A DNA stretch of 64,000 nucleotides. Origin: Serratia odorifera (GTDB lineage: Bacteria > Pseudomonadota > Gammaproteobacteria > Enterobacterales > Enterobacteriaceae). How positions within the stretch are numbered: position 1 is the first letter of the stretch; each line of letters begins with the position of its first letter. The notes under the pieces are model-generated. The model was not told the origin of the DNA. It ran no database searches and saw only the letters and a program-made list of their open reading frames with translations. The position numbers were made by a program, and so were the translations under genes. Shown here in pieces: positions 39,421 through 48,503 of the stretch. The stretch covers positions 4,216,001 through 4,280,000 of the forward strand of contig NZ_LR134117.1 of assembly GCF_900635445.1 (NCBI RefSeq). Reading direction: 5' to 3'.

Positions 39421-39720
39421 TCAGCCGCAATAAACCCGAATAATCTTGTCATCCTGATCCGCCAGGAAATTAAGCCGACTCAGATTGAAATCCATGGTGA
39501 CGGCAGCATTGTAAGGTATGGTACGCACCTGGCGCGCGTCGATCTGCACCCCATCCAGCGAAGAGAGCGGTTTACCCACGTAGTTCTGGTACTGCGCAGC
39601 GCCACAGGTATCATCTGCCGTATTCTCCGACGGCGAAGCCGCGCTATTTTCTGACGTGCTGCTACAGGCAGCCAGCGCCATCAGCGCCGCCAACATCAAC
39701 GTTTTCCGATAAAACTTCAC
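39421..39720 (-). CDS. I78-family peptidase inhibitor, putative lipoprotein
   Basis: The 99-residue protein starts at GTG 39720, with GAGGAG 7-9 nt upstream. A lipobox LMALAAC places the lipid-bound Cys near residue 19. The mature part has DTCGAAQYQNYVGKPLSSLDG and the C-terminal NLSRLNFLADQDDKIIRVYCG, the I78 (PF11720) serine-protease inhibitor pattern with two Cys. It probably protects the periplasm from proteases. The start at GTG is chosen because no ATG with a ribosome-binding site lies in frame. Confidence 0.8.
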   Translation of the reverse strand: MKFYRKTLMLAALMALAACSSTSENSAASPSENTADDTCGAAQYQNYVGKPLSSLDGVQIDARQVRTIPYNAAVTMDFNLSRLNFLADQDDKIIRVYCG

Positions 39721-39766
39721 GTTTTTGCTCCTCTGGTTTTGGGTATTTATTGTTACGCCAGCCCGA

Positions 39767-40417
39767 TCAAGGCTTCGGCGCCAGCTCGGTCGCCACCGCC
39801 ATTGCGGCCTCGCGACTGGCCAGCACACGCTCGACGGTATCGACCACCGCCTGCGTTTGCGGATCGATTTCGATATTCACCTTGTCGCCCAGGCGTTTCT
39901 TGCCAAGCGTGGTGCGATCGAGGGTTTCGGGGATCAGATGTACACAGAAACGGTTATTTACCACTTCGCCAATGGTCAGACTAATCCCGTCGATGCCAAT
40001 GAAACCTTTATGCAGTACATATTTCATTAATTCGGCATCGGGCATACGCAACCACACCTGGCGGTTATTTTCCGAGGTATAGATCTTGGCAATCTCAGCG
40101 GTGCAAATAATATGGCCGGACATCAGATGCCCACCGATTTCATCGTTGAACTTCGCTGCCCGTTCGATGTTGACCACATCACCCAGCGCCAGATCACCCA
40201 GGTTGGTGAGGCGCAGGGTTTCCTTGATCAGATCAAAACTGACGCGATTGCCCTCCACGGCGGTCACCGTCAGGCAGCAACCGTTATGCGCCACCGACGC
40301 CCCCAGTTCCAGCCCCGGCAGCAACGCTTGCGGCATTTCAATCACATGGGTGCGGAAATTGGGCTTTTCTTCTATTGCGACGAGCGGCGCGGTGCCTTGT
40401 ACAATACCGGTAAACAT
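39767..40417 (-). CDS. ribC: Riboflavin synthase alpha chain
   Basis: The 216-residue protein begins MFTGIVQGTAPLVAI at ATG 40417. It has two tandem lumazine-binding barrels with the second repeat GGHLMSGHIICTAEIAKI onward. It converts two 6,7-dimethyl-8-ribityllumazine molecules to riboflavin. Also called ribE. It is divergent from mdtK, as in E. coli. Confidence 0.95.
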   Translation of the reverse strand: MFTGIVQGTAPLVAIEEKPNFRTHVIEMPQALLPGLELGASVAHNGCCLTVTAVEGNRVSFDLIKETLRLTNLGDLALGDVVNIERAAKFNDEIGGHLMSGHIICTAEIAKIYTSENNRQVWLRMPDAELMKYVLHKGFIGIDGISLTIGEVVNNRFCVHLIPETLDRTTLGKKRLGDKVNIEIDPQTQAVVDTVERVLASREAAMAVATELAPKP

Positions 40418-40708
40418 AGATGCCTCTTCAGTATATCCTCTCGATGCGCGGCAGAGCCGAACTGGCACAGCACAACGCAACTTGAGTACAGATGTAAAAC
40501 GCTTCGGGCAGTTTGCCCCAGATGTGGCAGAAAACCAAATCCGCAGCGGCAAAAAATCTATTGCTGCGCATTTAATAACTATTTGATCATGGCATTTGCT
40601 AAAGCGGCATCAGCAGGTACAATCATTTTGACCAAATTCCGCTATTTTTAATTGTTGTCCTTTCGCGGCAACCCTCCTTCATCGTTAAATAATCAAAAAG
40701 GTGTATGC

Positions 40709-42082
40709 GTGCAGAAGTACTTTATTGAAGCGCGTAGTTTATTGGCCCTCGCTATTCCGGTAATTATCGCGCAAATATCCCAGACGGCAATGGGCGTGGT
40801 AGATACCATTATGGCCGGTGCCTACAGCGCCACGGATATGGCCGCAGTCGCGGTTGGCACCTCGATCTGGCTACCGGCGATCCTGTTCGGTCATGGCCTG
40901 CTGCTGGCATTAACGCCGGTCATCGCCCAATTGAACGGTGCTGGCCGCCGCGACCGCATCGCACATCAGGTACGGCAAGGCTTCTGGCTGGCCTCCGGCG
41001 TTTCGCTGCTGATCATCGCGGTGCTGTACCACAGCAAGCATCTGATCGACATGATGCACAATATCGATCCGCAACTGGCCGATAAGGCCGTCGGTTATCT
41101 GCATGCCATCATGTGGGGCGCGCCGGGTTATCTGTTCTTCCAGGTGCTGCGTAACCAGTGCGAAGGTCTGTCAAAAACCAAACCGGGTATGGTAATTGGT
41201 TTTATCGGTTTGCTGGTGAATATTCCGATTAACTATATTTTCATCTACGGCAAGTTCGGTATGCCGGAATTGGGCGGCGTAGGCTGCGGTGTCGCTACCG
41301 GCAGCGTGTACTGGATCATGTTCCTGCTGATGCGCTGGTATGCGACCCGCGCGCCGTCGCAACGCGACATCAAACTGGCGGAAAATTATTCTCCGCCGGA
41401 CTGGCCGGCGTTGAAACGCCTGATCGGCATCGGTATGCCTGTGGCGCTGGCGCTGTTCTTTGAAGTGACGCTGTTTGCCGTGGTAGCGCTATTGGTATCA
41501 CCGCTCGGCATCGTCGCGGTTGCCGGTCACCAGATTGCCCTCAACTTCAGCGCGCTGATGTTCGTGATGCCGCTGTCGCTGGGGGTAGGCGCCACCATTC
41601 GCGTTGGTCACCGCCTGGGAGAAGGCAGCGTAGATGGCGCCCGCGTGGCGGCCTATGCGGCCATCGGCGTCGGCATTGCCATGGCCTGTTGCACCGCGCT
41701 GTTCACCGCAGCGCTGCGCGAGCCGATCGCTCTGCTGTATAACGACAACCCCGCCGTGGTGGCGATGGCGTCGCACCTGATGCTGTTGGCAGCCATTTAC
41801 CAGATCTCCGACTCGATTCAGGTGATCGGTAGCGGCATTCTGCGCGGCTATAAAGATACCCGTTCGATTTTCTTTATCACTTTCATTGCCTATTGGGTGT
41901 TGGGTTTACCGAGCGGCTATCTGCTGGCGTTGACCGACGCCATCGTGCCGGCCATGGGGCCAAGCGGCTTCTGGATCGGTTTCATTATCGGACTGACGTT
42001 TGCCGCGGTGATGCTGGTCTGGCGCATGCGTTGGCTACAACGCCAGCCGGCGGCGCTGATCATGCAGCGTTCCAGCCGTTAA
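40709..42082 (+). CDS. mdtK: MATE-family multidrug efflux pump MdtK
   Basis: The 457-residue protein has 12 membrane helices and the MATE patterns QISQTAMGVVDTIMAGAYSATDMAAVA and its second-half counterpart GHQIALNFSALMFVMPLSLGVGATIRVG. It exports cationic drugs in exchange for Na+ or H+. GTG 40709 is chosen because it gives exactly the E. coli length and has AAGG upstream; an ATG at 40652 would add residues of no homology. Confidence 0.94.
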   Translation: MQKYFIEARSLLALAIPVIIAQISQTAMGVVDTIMAGAYSATDMAAVAVGTSIWLPAILFGHGLLLALTPVIAQLNGAGRRDRIAHQVRQGFWLASGVSLLIIAVLYHSKHLIDMMHNIDPQLADKAVGYLHAIMWGAPGYLFFQVLRNQCEGLSKTKPGMVIGFIGLLVNIPINYIFIYGKFGMPELGGVGCGVATGSVYWIMFLLMRWYATRAPSQRDIKLAENYSPPDWPALKRLIGIGMPVALALFFEVTLFAVVALLVSPLGIVAVAGHQIALNFSALMFVMPLSLGVGATIRVGHRLGEGSVDGARVAAYAAIGVGIAMACCTALFTAALREPIALLYNDNPAVVAMASHLMLLAAIYQISDSIQVIGSGILRGYKDTRSIFFITFIAYWVLGLPSGYLLALTDAIVPAMGPSGFWIGFIIGLTFAAVMLVWRMRWLQRQPAALIMQRSSR

Positions 42083-42090
42083 CCGTCAAC

Positions 42091-42114
42091 ACCGGCCTGA
42101 AGCTTCAGGCCGGT
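42091..42114 (+). terminator. Perfect palindrome after mdtK
   Basis: Two 12-bp arms (ACCGGCCTGAAG and its exact complement) meet without spacer, 8 bp after the stop codon. It probably forms a short-loop terminator hairpin; the following sequence is not T-rich. Confidence 0.55.
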
Positions 42115-42271
42115 GGCTTACTCATCCATTCTGCGGAAAAAACCGCCTTACTGCACATAAGCTCAGCAATCACGTGAAATAGCGGATAAATTTGCGTTTT
42201 TCCCCTTGCCAGCTTGCAGGTAGCTCGTTAATATTCGTCCCCGCTGTCAGCCATGACAGACAGGAAAAGAT

Positions 42272-42348
42272 GCGTCCGTAGCTCAGTTGGTTAGAGCACC
42301 ACCTTGACATGGTGGGGGTCGGTGGTTCGAGTCCACTCGGACGCACCA
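42272..42348 (+). tRNA. valV: tRNA-Val (GAC), copy 1
   Basis: The 77-nt gene has the acceptor GCGTCCG...CGGACGC with encoded CCA, a D arm GCTCAGTTGGTTAGAGC, anticodon GAC in CCTTGACATGG, and the T arm GGTTCGAGTCC. It is in the position of E. coli valV/valW. Confidence 0.97.
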
Positions 42349-42368
42349 AATTCCTGTAGCAGTTCAGT

Positions 42369-42445
42369 GCGTCCGTAGCTCAGTTGGTTAGAGCACCACC
42401 TTGACATGGTGGGGGTCGGTGGTTCGAGTCCACTCGGACGCACCA
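42369..42445 (+). tRNA. valW: tRNA-Val (GAC), copy 2
   Basis: Identical in sequence to copy 1 over its 77 nt, including encoded CCA. The 20-bp spacer before it, AATTCCTGTAGCAGTTCAGT, is almost repeated before copy 3. Confidence 0.97.
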
Positions 42446-42464
42446 AATTCTGTAGCAGCTCAGT

Positions 42465-42541
42465 GCGTCCGTAGCTCAGTTGGTTAGAGCACCACCTTGA
42501 CATGGTGGGGGTCGGTGGTTCGAGTCCACTCGGACGCACCA
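42465..42541 (+). tRNA. tRNA-Val (GAC), copy 3
   Basis: A third identical 77-nt copy with anticodon GAC and encoded CCA. E. coli has only two copies in this operon, so one more duplication of a unit of about 96 bp is visible here. Confidence 0.97.
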
Positions 42542-42688
42542 TATAACGCTGCATTCCACACCTTGCGCTACACCATCTAGTTTTGCTGAAACCACACGCC
42601 CTACGCTTTACCATCGCCGCCCATTTGCTTTGGAAGCGAGCCGTTCGATCGGCTATGATAAGCGCCAACGGGTTATAAGGATCGCCAT

Positions 42689-43003
42689 ATGTTGAAGTTT
42701 ATCGCGGCAACGCCGTTTCACTCGCTGGATAATGGCCTTGCCCGCCGAGAAGGCAAAATGAGCGATGGCGCGGCCGCCGCCGAAGTACGCTATGACGCAG
42801 GCGCGTTCGGCCAATTGCAAAAACACCCCCATGGGCTGCAAACTCAAGTGCTGTCCGGCGAGTTTGAATTTACCGTCGGTAGCGACATTTTTGTGGCGAT
42901 CGCCGGCGAATCCATCACCATCCCTGCCGAGGTGGCCAGTGGCTGTTTTTGCCTGACCGCCGGAACCCTGCTGGAAATCGCCCTCGCTCCACAGTCAAAA
43001 TAG
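42689..43003 (+). CDS. Cupin-like small protein
   Basis: The 104-residue protein contains a single cupin-type barrel pattern, HPHGLQTQVLSGEFEFTVG, then AGESITIPAEVASGCFCLTAGTLLEI. The usual second set of metal ligands is weak, so it may not bind a metal in the normal way. Its function is unknown. It is a lone gene between the tRNA-Val cluster and pykF, where E. coli has other genes. Confidence 0.75.
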   Translation: MLKFIAATPFHSLDNGLARREGKMSDGAAAAEVRYDAGAFGQLQKHPHGLQTQVLSGEFEFTVGSDIFVAIAGESITIPAEVASGCFCLTAGTLLEIALAPQSK

Positions 43004-43399
43004 CGTTTTTATTCACAGCGCATGGATTTGCGCAACAAACTGCCGCTCTAGATTTGCATTTGCGCCACATTTGCTGCTGTTTTGACTAAACCTGCGCCAC
43101 GCATCGGTTTTTTTATTTTGTTTCCGACGGCGATGGCTTTATAATGCGCAACGTCTTTCAGTTGAATGGTTTCAGCCCTTGATCTGCGAAAACGCAATAA
43201 CAACAACGTCAATTCCCATCACTTTTCGCATCATTACCGTTCGCCGGTGCGGGCTGAATTTTTCCGCCCCATTTCTACTGTGGTCACCTATTCTTAACTA
43301 TGTTTTCCAACGTCAGGTACGCGCCAGATCCCTTACCGGCGACTTAAACGCCGGTTTTATTCGCTTTCTTATCCATCACAACTTGTAGAAAAAACCGTC
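43004..43399 (+). promoter_or_regulatory. pykF promoter/leader region with Cra box
   Basis: The 396-bp gap carries TATAAT (43140-43145) with a weak -35 near 43117. GTTGAATGGTTTCAGC at 43161-43176 closely matches the Cra (FruR) operator GCTGAAWCGWTTCAGC. Lying just after the expected start site, it would repress pykF under gluconeogenic conditions, as in E. coli. The remaining sequence shows no gene. Confidence 0.7.
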
Positions 43400-44814
43400 A
43401 TGAAAAAGACCAAAATCGTTTGTACCATCGGTCCCAAAACCGAATCGGAAGAAATGCTGACCGACCTGCTGAACGCAGGCATGAACGTAATGCGCCTCAA
43501 CTTCTCCCACGGCGATTACCAAGAGCACGGCAATCGCATCAAGAACATGCGTGCGGTGATGGCTAAAACCGGTAAAACCGCCGGCATTCTGCTTGATACC
43601 AAAGGCCCGGAAATCCGTACCATGAAGCTGGAAGGCGGCAAAGACGCCGCGCTGGTTGCCGGCCAGACGTTCACCTTTACCACCGACCAAAGCGTGATTG
43701 GCAACAATGAACGCGTCGCCGTGACTTACGCCGGCTTTGCCGCCGATCTTAAAATCGGCAATACCGTTCTGGTCGATGACGGCCTGATCGGCATGGAAGT
43801 CACCAACGTCAGCGAAAACGAAGTGGTTTGCAAGGTGCTGAACAACGGCGATCTGGGTGAAAACAAGGGCGTTAACCTGCCAGGCGTTTCCATCCAGCTG
43901 CCAGCACTGGCTGAAAAAGACAAGCGCGACCTGATCTTCGGTTGCGAACAGCGCGTCGATTTCGTTGCTGCCTCCTTTATTCGCAAGCGTTCAGACGTGC
44001 TGGAGATTCGTGAGCATCTGAAAGCCCACGGTGGCGAGCAGATTCAAATCATCTCCAAAATCGAAAACCAGGAAGGTCTGAACAACTTCGACGAAATCCT
44101 TGAAGCGTCGGACGGTATCATGGTAGCGCGCGGCGATCTGGGCGTTGAAATTCCGGTGGAAGAAGTGATCTTTGCGCAAAAGATGATGATCGAAAAATGC
44201 AATCGCGCGCGCAAAGTGGTCATCACCGCCACCCAGATGCTCGATTCGATGATCAAAAACCCACGCCCTACCCGTGCGGAAGCCGGTGACGTGGCCAACG
44301 CCATTCTGGATGGTACCGACGCCGTGATGCTGTCCGGTGAAAGCGCCAAGGGTAAATACCCGCTGGAAGCGGTGAACATCATGGCCACCATCTGCGAGCG
44401 CACTGACCGCGTGATGCCAAGCCGTATCGACGGCCTGAACGACAACCGCAAACTGCGCATCACCGAAGCCGTATGCCGCGGCGCAGTTGAAACGGCTGAA
44501 AAACTGGATGCACCGCTGATCGTGGTTGCCACCAGCGGCGGCAAATCCGCCAAGTCGGTGCGTAAATACTTCCCGGACGCGAATATCCTGGCGTTGACCA
44601 CCAATGAAGTCACGGCACACCAGCTGGTGCTCAGCAAAGGGGTTATCCCACAGCTTGTCAAAGAAAATTGCCTCTACCGACGACTTCTACCGCATCGGTA
44701 AAAGAAGCCGCATTGGCAAGCGGTTTAGCGCAGAAAGGCGATGTGGTCGTGATGGTATCCGGCGCATTAGTGCCAAGCGGCACCACCAATACCGCCTCGG
44801 TGCACGTGCTATAA
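43400..44814 (+). CDS. pykF: Pyruvate kinase I, two frameshifts near the C-terminus
   Basis: The product starts MKKTKIVCTIGPKTESEEML. It has the catalytic region FVAASFIRKRSDV, SKIENQEGLNNFDEI, and VMVARGDLGVEIP. The final 50 residues are split by extra A in the AAAA at 44664-44667 and in the AAAA at 44700-44703. With each run at three A the protein reads VKEIASTDDFYRIGKEAALA to GTTNTASVHVL, 470 residues like E. coli PykF. It makes ATP and pyruvate and is activated by fructose 1,6-bisphosphate. The breaks are probably sequencing errors. Confidence 0.96.
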
Positions 44815-44844
44815 TTAAAAAGTGACAAAAATTTAATCAAAAAA

Positions 44845-44870
44845 ACGTCGCCATGCGGCGTTTTTTTATT
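44845..44870 (+). terminator. Rho-independent terminator after pykF
   Basis: ACGTCGC and GCGGCGT (one G-T pair) form a 7-bp stem with loop CAT, followed by seven T. Confidence 0.85.
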
Positions 44871-45039
44871 GCCAGTAAACTATTTTCGCAAAAACGCAAC
44901 CACCATTAGACCATTATTTCGCCTATGGCAAATCGGAGCAGTCCGATGGAATCCGGCTGTTTTGCCTCGTTTTTTTAACTATTCTGTAAAACAAGATGCA
45001 AGTTTGAGCGAACGATCAAAATAAAGAGCTCTAACACAA

Positions 45040-45120
45040 AAAAATTATTCTCTTTCGAAAAAAGTTTGTGTAATACTTGTAACGCTACATGGAGATTAAC
45101 TCAATCTAGAGGGTGTTATA
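45040..45120 (+). promoter_or_regulatory. lpp promoter and leader
   Basis: TAATACT at 45071-45077 with the transcript start expected at GCTACATGG (about 45083), and AATCTAGAGGG before the start codon. This stretch is nearly identical to the E. coli lpp promoter and leader. The AT-rich DNA at 44871-45060 contains no gene. Confidence 0.85.
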
Positions 45121-45358
45121 ATGAATCGTACTAAACTGGTACTGGGCGCAGTAATCCTGGGTTCCACTCTGCTGGCAGGCTGCTCTAGCAATGCTAAAAT
45201 CGATCAACTGTCCTCTGACGTTCAGACTCTGAACGCTAAAGTTGATCAGCTGAGCAACGACGTGAACGCAATCCGTTCTGACGTTCAAGCAGCTAAAAGA
45301 CGACGCAGCACGTGCTAACCAGCGTCTGGACAACCAAGCTCACGCTTACAAAAAGTAA
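45121..45358 (+). CDS. lpp: Braun lipoprotein Lpp, frameshifted
   Basis: The product starts MNRTKLVLGAVILGSTLLAG and has the lipobox LLAGC (Cys21), then the heptad coiled coil SSNAKIDQLSSDVQTLNAKV. An extra A in the AAAA at 45295-45298 breaks the frame. With AAA it continues AAKDDAARANQRLDNQAHAYKK, 78 residues. The terminal Lys is the one linked to peptidoglycan. As the most abundant envelope protein it is very unlikely to be truly broken, so this is strong evidence for sequencing errors in the region. Confidence 0.96.
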
Positions 45359-45375
45359 GTTAGCTTCGGTAATTA

Positions 45376-45408
45376 AAAACGGCGCACATTGTGCGGCCGT
45401 TTTTTTTG
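45376..45408 (+). terminator. Rho-independent terminator after lpp
   Basis: ACGGCGCAC and GTGCGGCCGT pair with small mismatches, followed by eight T. Confidence 0.85.
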
Positions 45409-45523
45409 TCTCAGATAATCCTCCCTTTTCCCCTCTACGCCAGCGCGACTACGCCACAGAATGGCGCCAAATCACAGCCATTAAAAAGCCCGGCGCATTG
45501 GCCAGGCTTGGGGTATCACCCGG

Positions 45524-46552
45524 TCAGGTTAGTTCGCCTGTGAAATCGGCGCGCCCTCGGTGGTCGTGGTCTTGCTCTTGTCGCCGCCAAAACAGCCGCA
45601 GAGAAGGCAGAGCAACGTCAGAAGGGTTCTGCCCTACGCTGACCAGCACCGGCATGCCTGAACGCCGTGTGAGGGCGCTGTCGAACTCGGCCTTGTCGGT
45701 GGCCGCATCGTTAACGAACTTCTGCTGGCCTTTGGACAGGTGAATCGGCATGGTCTGCGGATCGTCCACTCTCGACTTTCGACAGCGGTTGATGCACTTC
45801 AACATAACGCTTGCCGTCCGGTTCAACCGACACTTTCACCGGTTCGTTGATAATCTGCACTCGCGTCCCCTTAGGCACCATGTTGAACAGCGCTTCGATA
45901 TCGTTCGGACGCAGGCGAATACAGCCGGAACTGACGCGCATGCCAATACCGAAGTTGGCGTTGGTGCCGTGAATCAGGTACTCGCCGTGCCCCATGGACA
46001 AACGCATGGCAAACAGGCCCATCGGGTTTTCCGGGCGGCCGGCACCACACCCGGCAATGTCACGCCCTGCGCGGCATAGCGCTTGCGGATGTTGGCGGTT
46101 GGCGTCCAGGTCGGGTTCGGTATTTTCTGGCTGACAGAGGTGACCTTGAGCGGCGTATGCATGCCGGTCTGGCCAATACCGATCGGGTAGACGATCACTT
46201 TATTTTCGCCTTTCGGGTAATAGTACAGACGCAGTTCAGCCAGGTTCACCACAATCCCTTCGCGCGGCGTGTCCGGCAACAGCATCTGGGTTGGAATAGT
46301 CAGTACCGAGCCGGGTTTCGGCAGGTAAGGATCGGTGCCCGGATTGGCTTCCAGCATGCCCAACAGGCCGATTTGATAATCAGCGGCGATTGCCTCCAGC
46401 GAACGCCCATCGTTCGGCACGGTGTAAATGGTGTTTTCGCCAATCAGACGGCTATCAGCCGGTGGCAGCGGATATTCGGTCGCGCTGGCGGCTTGCGTGC
46501 CGGCCAGGACGGTGGCGAATAACACGCCCATTAAAGTCAACGCACGTTTCAT
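45524..46552 (-). CDS. ldtE: L,D-transpeptidase LdtE (YnhG), at least two frameshifts
   Basis: The protein starts MKRALTLMGVLFATVLAGTQ (signal peptide), then a LysM-like region and the YkuD domain with HGTNANFGIGMRVSSGCIRL, catalytic Cys in SSGCIR. One G is missing near 46036 (giving VVPAGPENPMGL when restored), and one base is extra in the CC at 45766-45767. Near the end the reading frame is uncertain: TGA at 45524 ends RADFTGELT, but another frame gives GDKSKTTTTEGAPISQAN with TAA at 45529-45531, so a third indel is likely. The enzyme forms mDAP-mDAP cross-links in peptidoglycan. It is next to lpp, as in E. coli. Confidence 0.88.
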
Positions 46553-46788
46553 GCTCTTCCCTTTTGTGTACGGTTCGGCCACAAGGCTATCTAGCGGTTG
46601 TCGGCAGGTAAATCAGACAATTACCCGTTTAATACTAGCAACTCTAGGTGCAAAGGCAATAAAGGGCATAAAATCAAGACGTTATAACGTTATCAACCGA
46701 CAGGTGCCTCGCCGCGACAACAGCCGCTAACACATTGATATATCGATTTATTCGTCACGACATTTGGCCAGCAACGCTGATTGTAAAG

Positions 46789-46819
46789 ACTCATTGACAA
46801 ATGGCAGGTATCAATGAGT
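46789..46819 (-). terminator. Hairpin after the suf operon
   Basis: ACTCATTGA and TCAATGAGT form a 9-bp stem with a 13-nt loop, 14 bp beyond the sufE stop. Only a weak T tail follows on the minus strand. Confidence 0.5.
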
Positions 46820-46832
46820 CGATTAAGCGGGG

Positions 46833-47249
46833 TTACAGCAACTGAGACGCTTTCAAGCGGATTGCGCGGATCATCGCTTCCAGACCTTGCGAACGCGAAG
46901 GGGTCAAATGCTGGCTGAGCGCCAGTTCAGCAAAGAAAGGCCGCACGTCGAGATCGACGATTTGCTGTGGCGTCAAATCACGATACAGGATGAAGACCAC
47001 GGTCATCAGTCCCTTGACGATGGCGGCATCGCTGTCACCATGGAATTCAACCTGCCCTTGTGGATTCTGCCGCATCACGATCCACACCTGGCTCTGACAG
47101 CCTGAAATCAGGTTCTGCGGTTGACGCTCGGCGTCGGCAAGCGGCGGCAGGCGTCCCCCCAGTTCGATCACATACAGATACTTGTCTTCCCAATCCAGGC
47201 AACGCGAAAAATTGCGCACCAGTTTGTCTTTGTCCGGCAAATTTGCCAT
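46833..47249 (-). CDS. sufE: Cysteine desulphuration sulphur acceptor SufE
   Basis: The 138-residue protein starts MANLPDKDKLVRNFSRCLDWEDKYLYVIEL at ATG 47249. The acceptor Cys lies in NLISGCQSQVWIV. SufE receives persulphide from SufS and boosts its activity. Length equals the E. coli protein. It is the last gene of sufABCDSE. Confidence 0.96.
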   Translation of the reverse strand: MANLPDKDKLVRNFSRCLDWEDKYLYVIELGGRLPPLADAERQPQNLISGCQSQVWIVMRQNPQGQVEFHGDSDAAIVKGLMTVVFILYRDLTPQQIVDLDVRPFFAELALSQHLTPSRSQGLEAMIRAIRLKASQLL

Positions 47250-47281
47250 GAGGCTTCCTATAAAAGTTCCGCCGCGGGCTA

Positions 47282-48503
47282 TCAGCCCAGCAGCTGCTGA
47301 ATTCGCTGCAGACCGGCCACCAGTCGATCCACGTCTTCCCGGGTATTGTACAACGCCAGTGAAGCACGGCACATGCTCGGTACCTGATAAAATGCCATCA
47401 GCGGCATGGCGCAATGGTGACCAGTACGAATGGCGATACCGTAGCGATCGAGGAAGCTGCCCACATCATAGGCATGGTGCCGGCCGAGGTTGAAGGCAAT
47501 TACCCCGGCGCGCTCACTCGGGCCGTAGATCTGCAGCTGTGGCACCTGTTGCAGCGCTTCCAGCGCGTAGTGCATCAGCGACTGCTCATATTCATGGATT
47601 CGGTCCAGCCCCAGTTGCGATACATAATCCAGCGCCGCGCCCAGCCCCATCATGCCAGCGGTGTTGGGTGAACCAGCTTCAAAACGCCACGGTGGCTCGG
47701 CGTAGGTGGTGCCGCTGGTCAGGCTAACCTGCTGGATCATCGAACCGCCGCCTTCCCACGGCGGCATCTGTTGCAACAGCGCCTGTTTGGCATACAATAC
47801 GCCGATGCCGGTAGGGCCGTACAGCTTGTGTCCCGAGAAGACATAGAAGTCGCAGTCCAGCGCCTGCACGTCAAGCTGCTGATGCATCACCGCCTGAGCG
47901 CCGTCCACCAGCACCTTGACGCCGGCGGCATGTGCTTGCGCGATGATATCGCTTAGCGGGTTGACGGTGCCCAGTACGTTGGAAACATGCGTCAGCGCCA
48001 GCAGCCGAGTGGTACCGTCCAACAGCGCAGGCAACTGGTGGATATCCAGCGTGCCGTCCTGCTGCAATGGCCAGATGCGCAGCGTCAGCCCCCGCTCCTG
48101 CGCCAGCATCTGCCACGGCACGATGTTGGCATGGTGCTCCATCTCGCTAATGACGATGCTGTCGCCCGGCTGCAACAGATGGCGACCATAGCTGTTGGCC
48201 ACCAGGTTGATACCTTCGGTGGTGCCTTTGACGAACACGACTTCTTCCGCCGAGGCGGCATTGATAAACTGTGCGACCCTGGGCGCGCACCGCTTCCATC
48301 TGCTGCGTCGCTTCAGCGCTGAGCGTATGAATACCGCGGTGTACTGCGGCATAGCCATGGCGATAGAAGTCGGCTTCACGTTCGATCACCACATTCGGTT
48401 TCTGCGCGCTGGCCGCGCTGTCGAGGTAAGCCAGCGGCTTGCCGTTGACCTCACGCGCCAAGAGCGGGAAATCACTGCGCACACGTTCTATTGGATAGCT
48501 CAT
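47282..48503 (-). CDS. sufS: Cysteine desulphurase SufS, frameshifted
   Basis: The product starts MSYPIERVRSDFPLLAREVN. It is a class V PLP aminotransferase with DFYVFSGHKLYGPTGIGVLY (PLP-Lys) and the active-site Cys in VPSMCRASLALYNT. An extra base in the CCC at 48277-48279 breaks the frame; with CC the join reads EAVRAQVAQFINAASAEEVVF and the length is 406 residues. It removes sulphur from cysteine for iron-sulphur assembly. The start overlaps the sufD stop by 4 bp (ATGA). Confidence 0.95.

Noticed and set aside
42272..42541. Direct repeats with regular spacers, resembling a small CRISPR array
   Set aside because: The repeats are complete tRNA-Val genes with CCA and the spacers are nearly identical, unlike CRISPR spacers.
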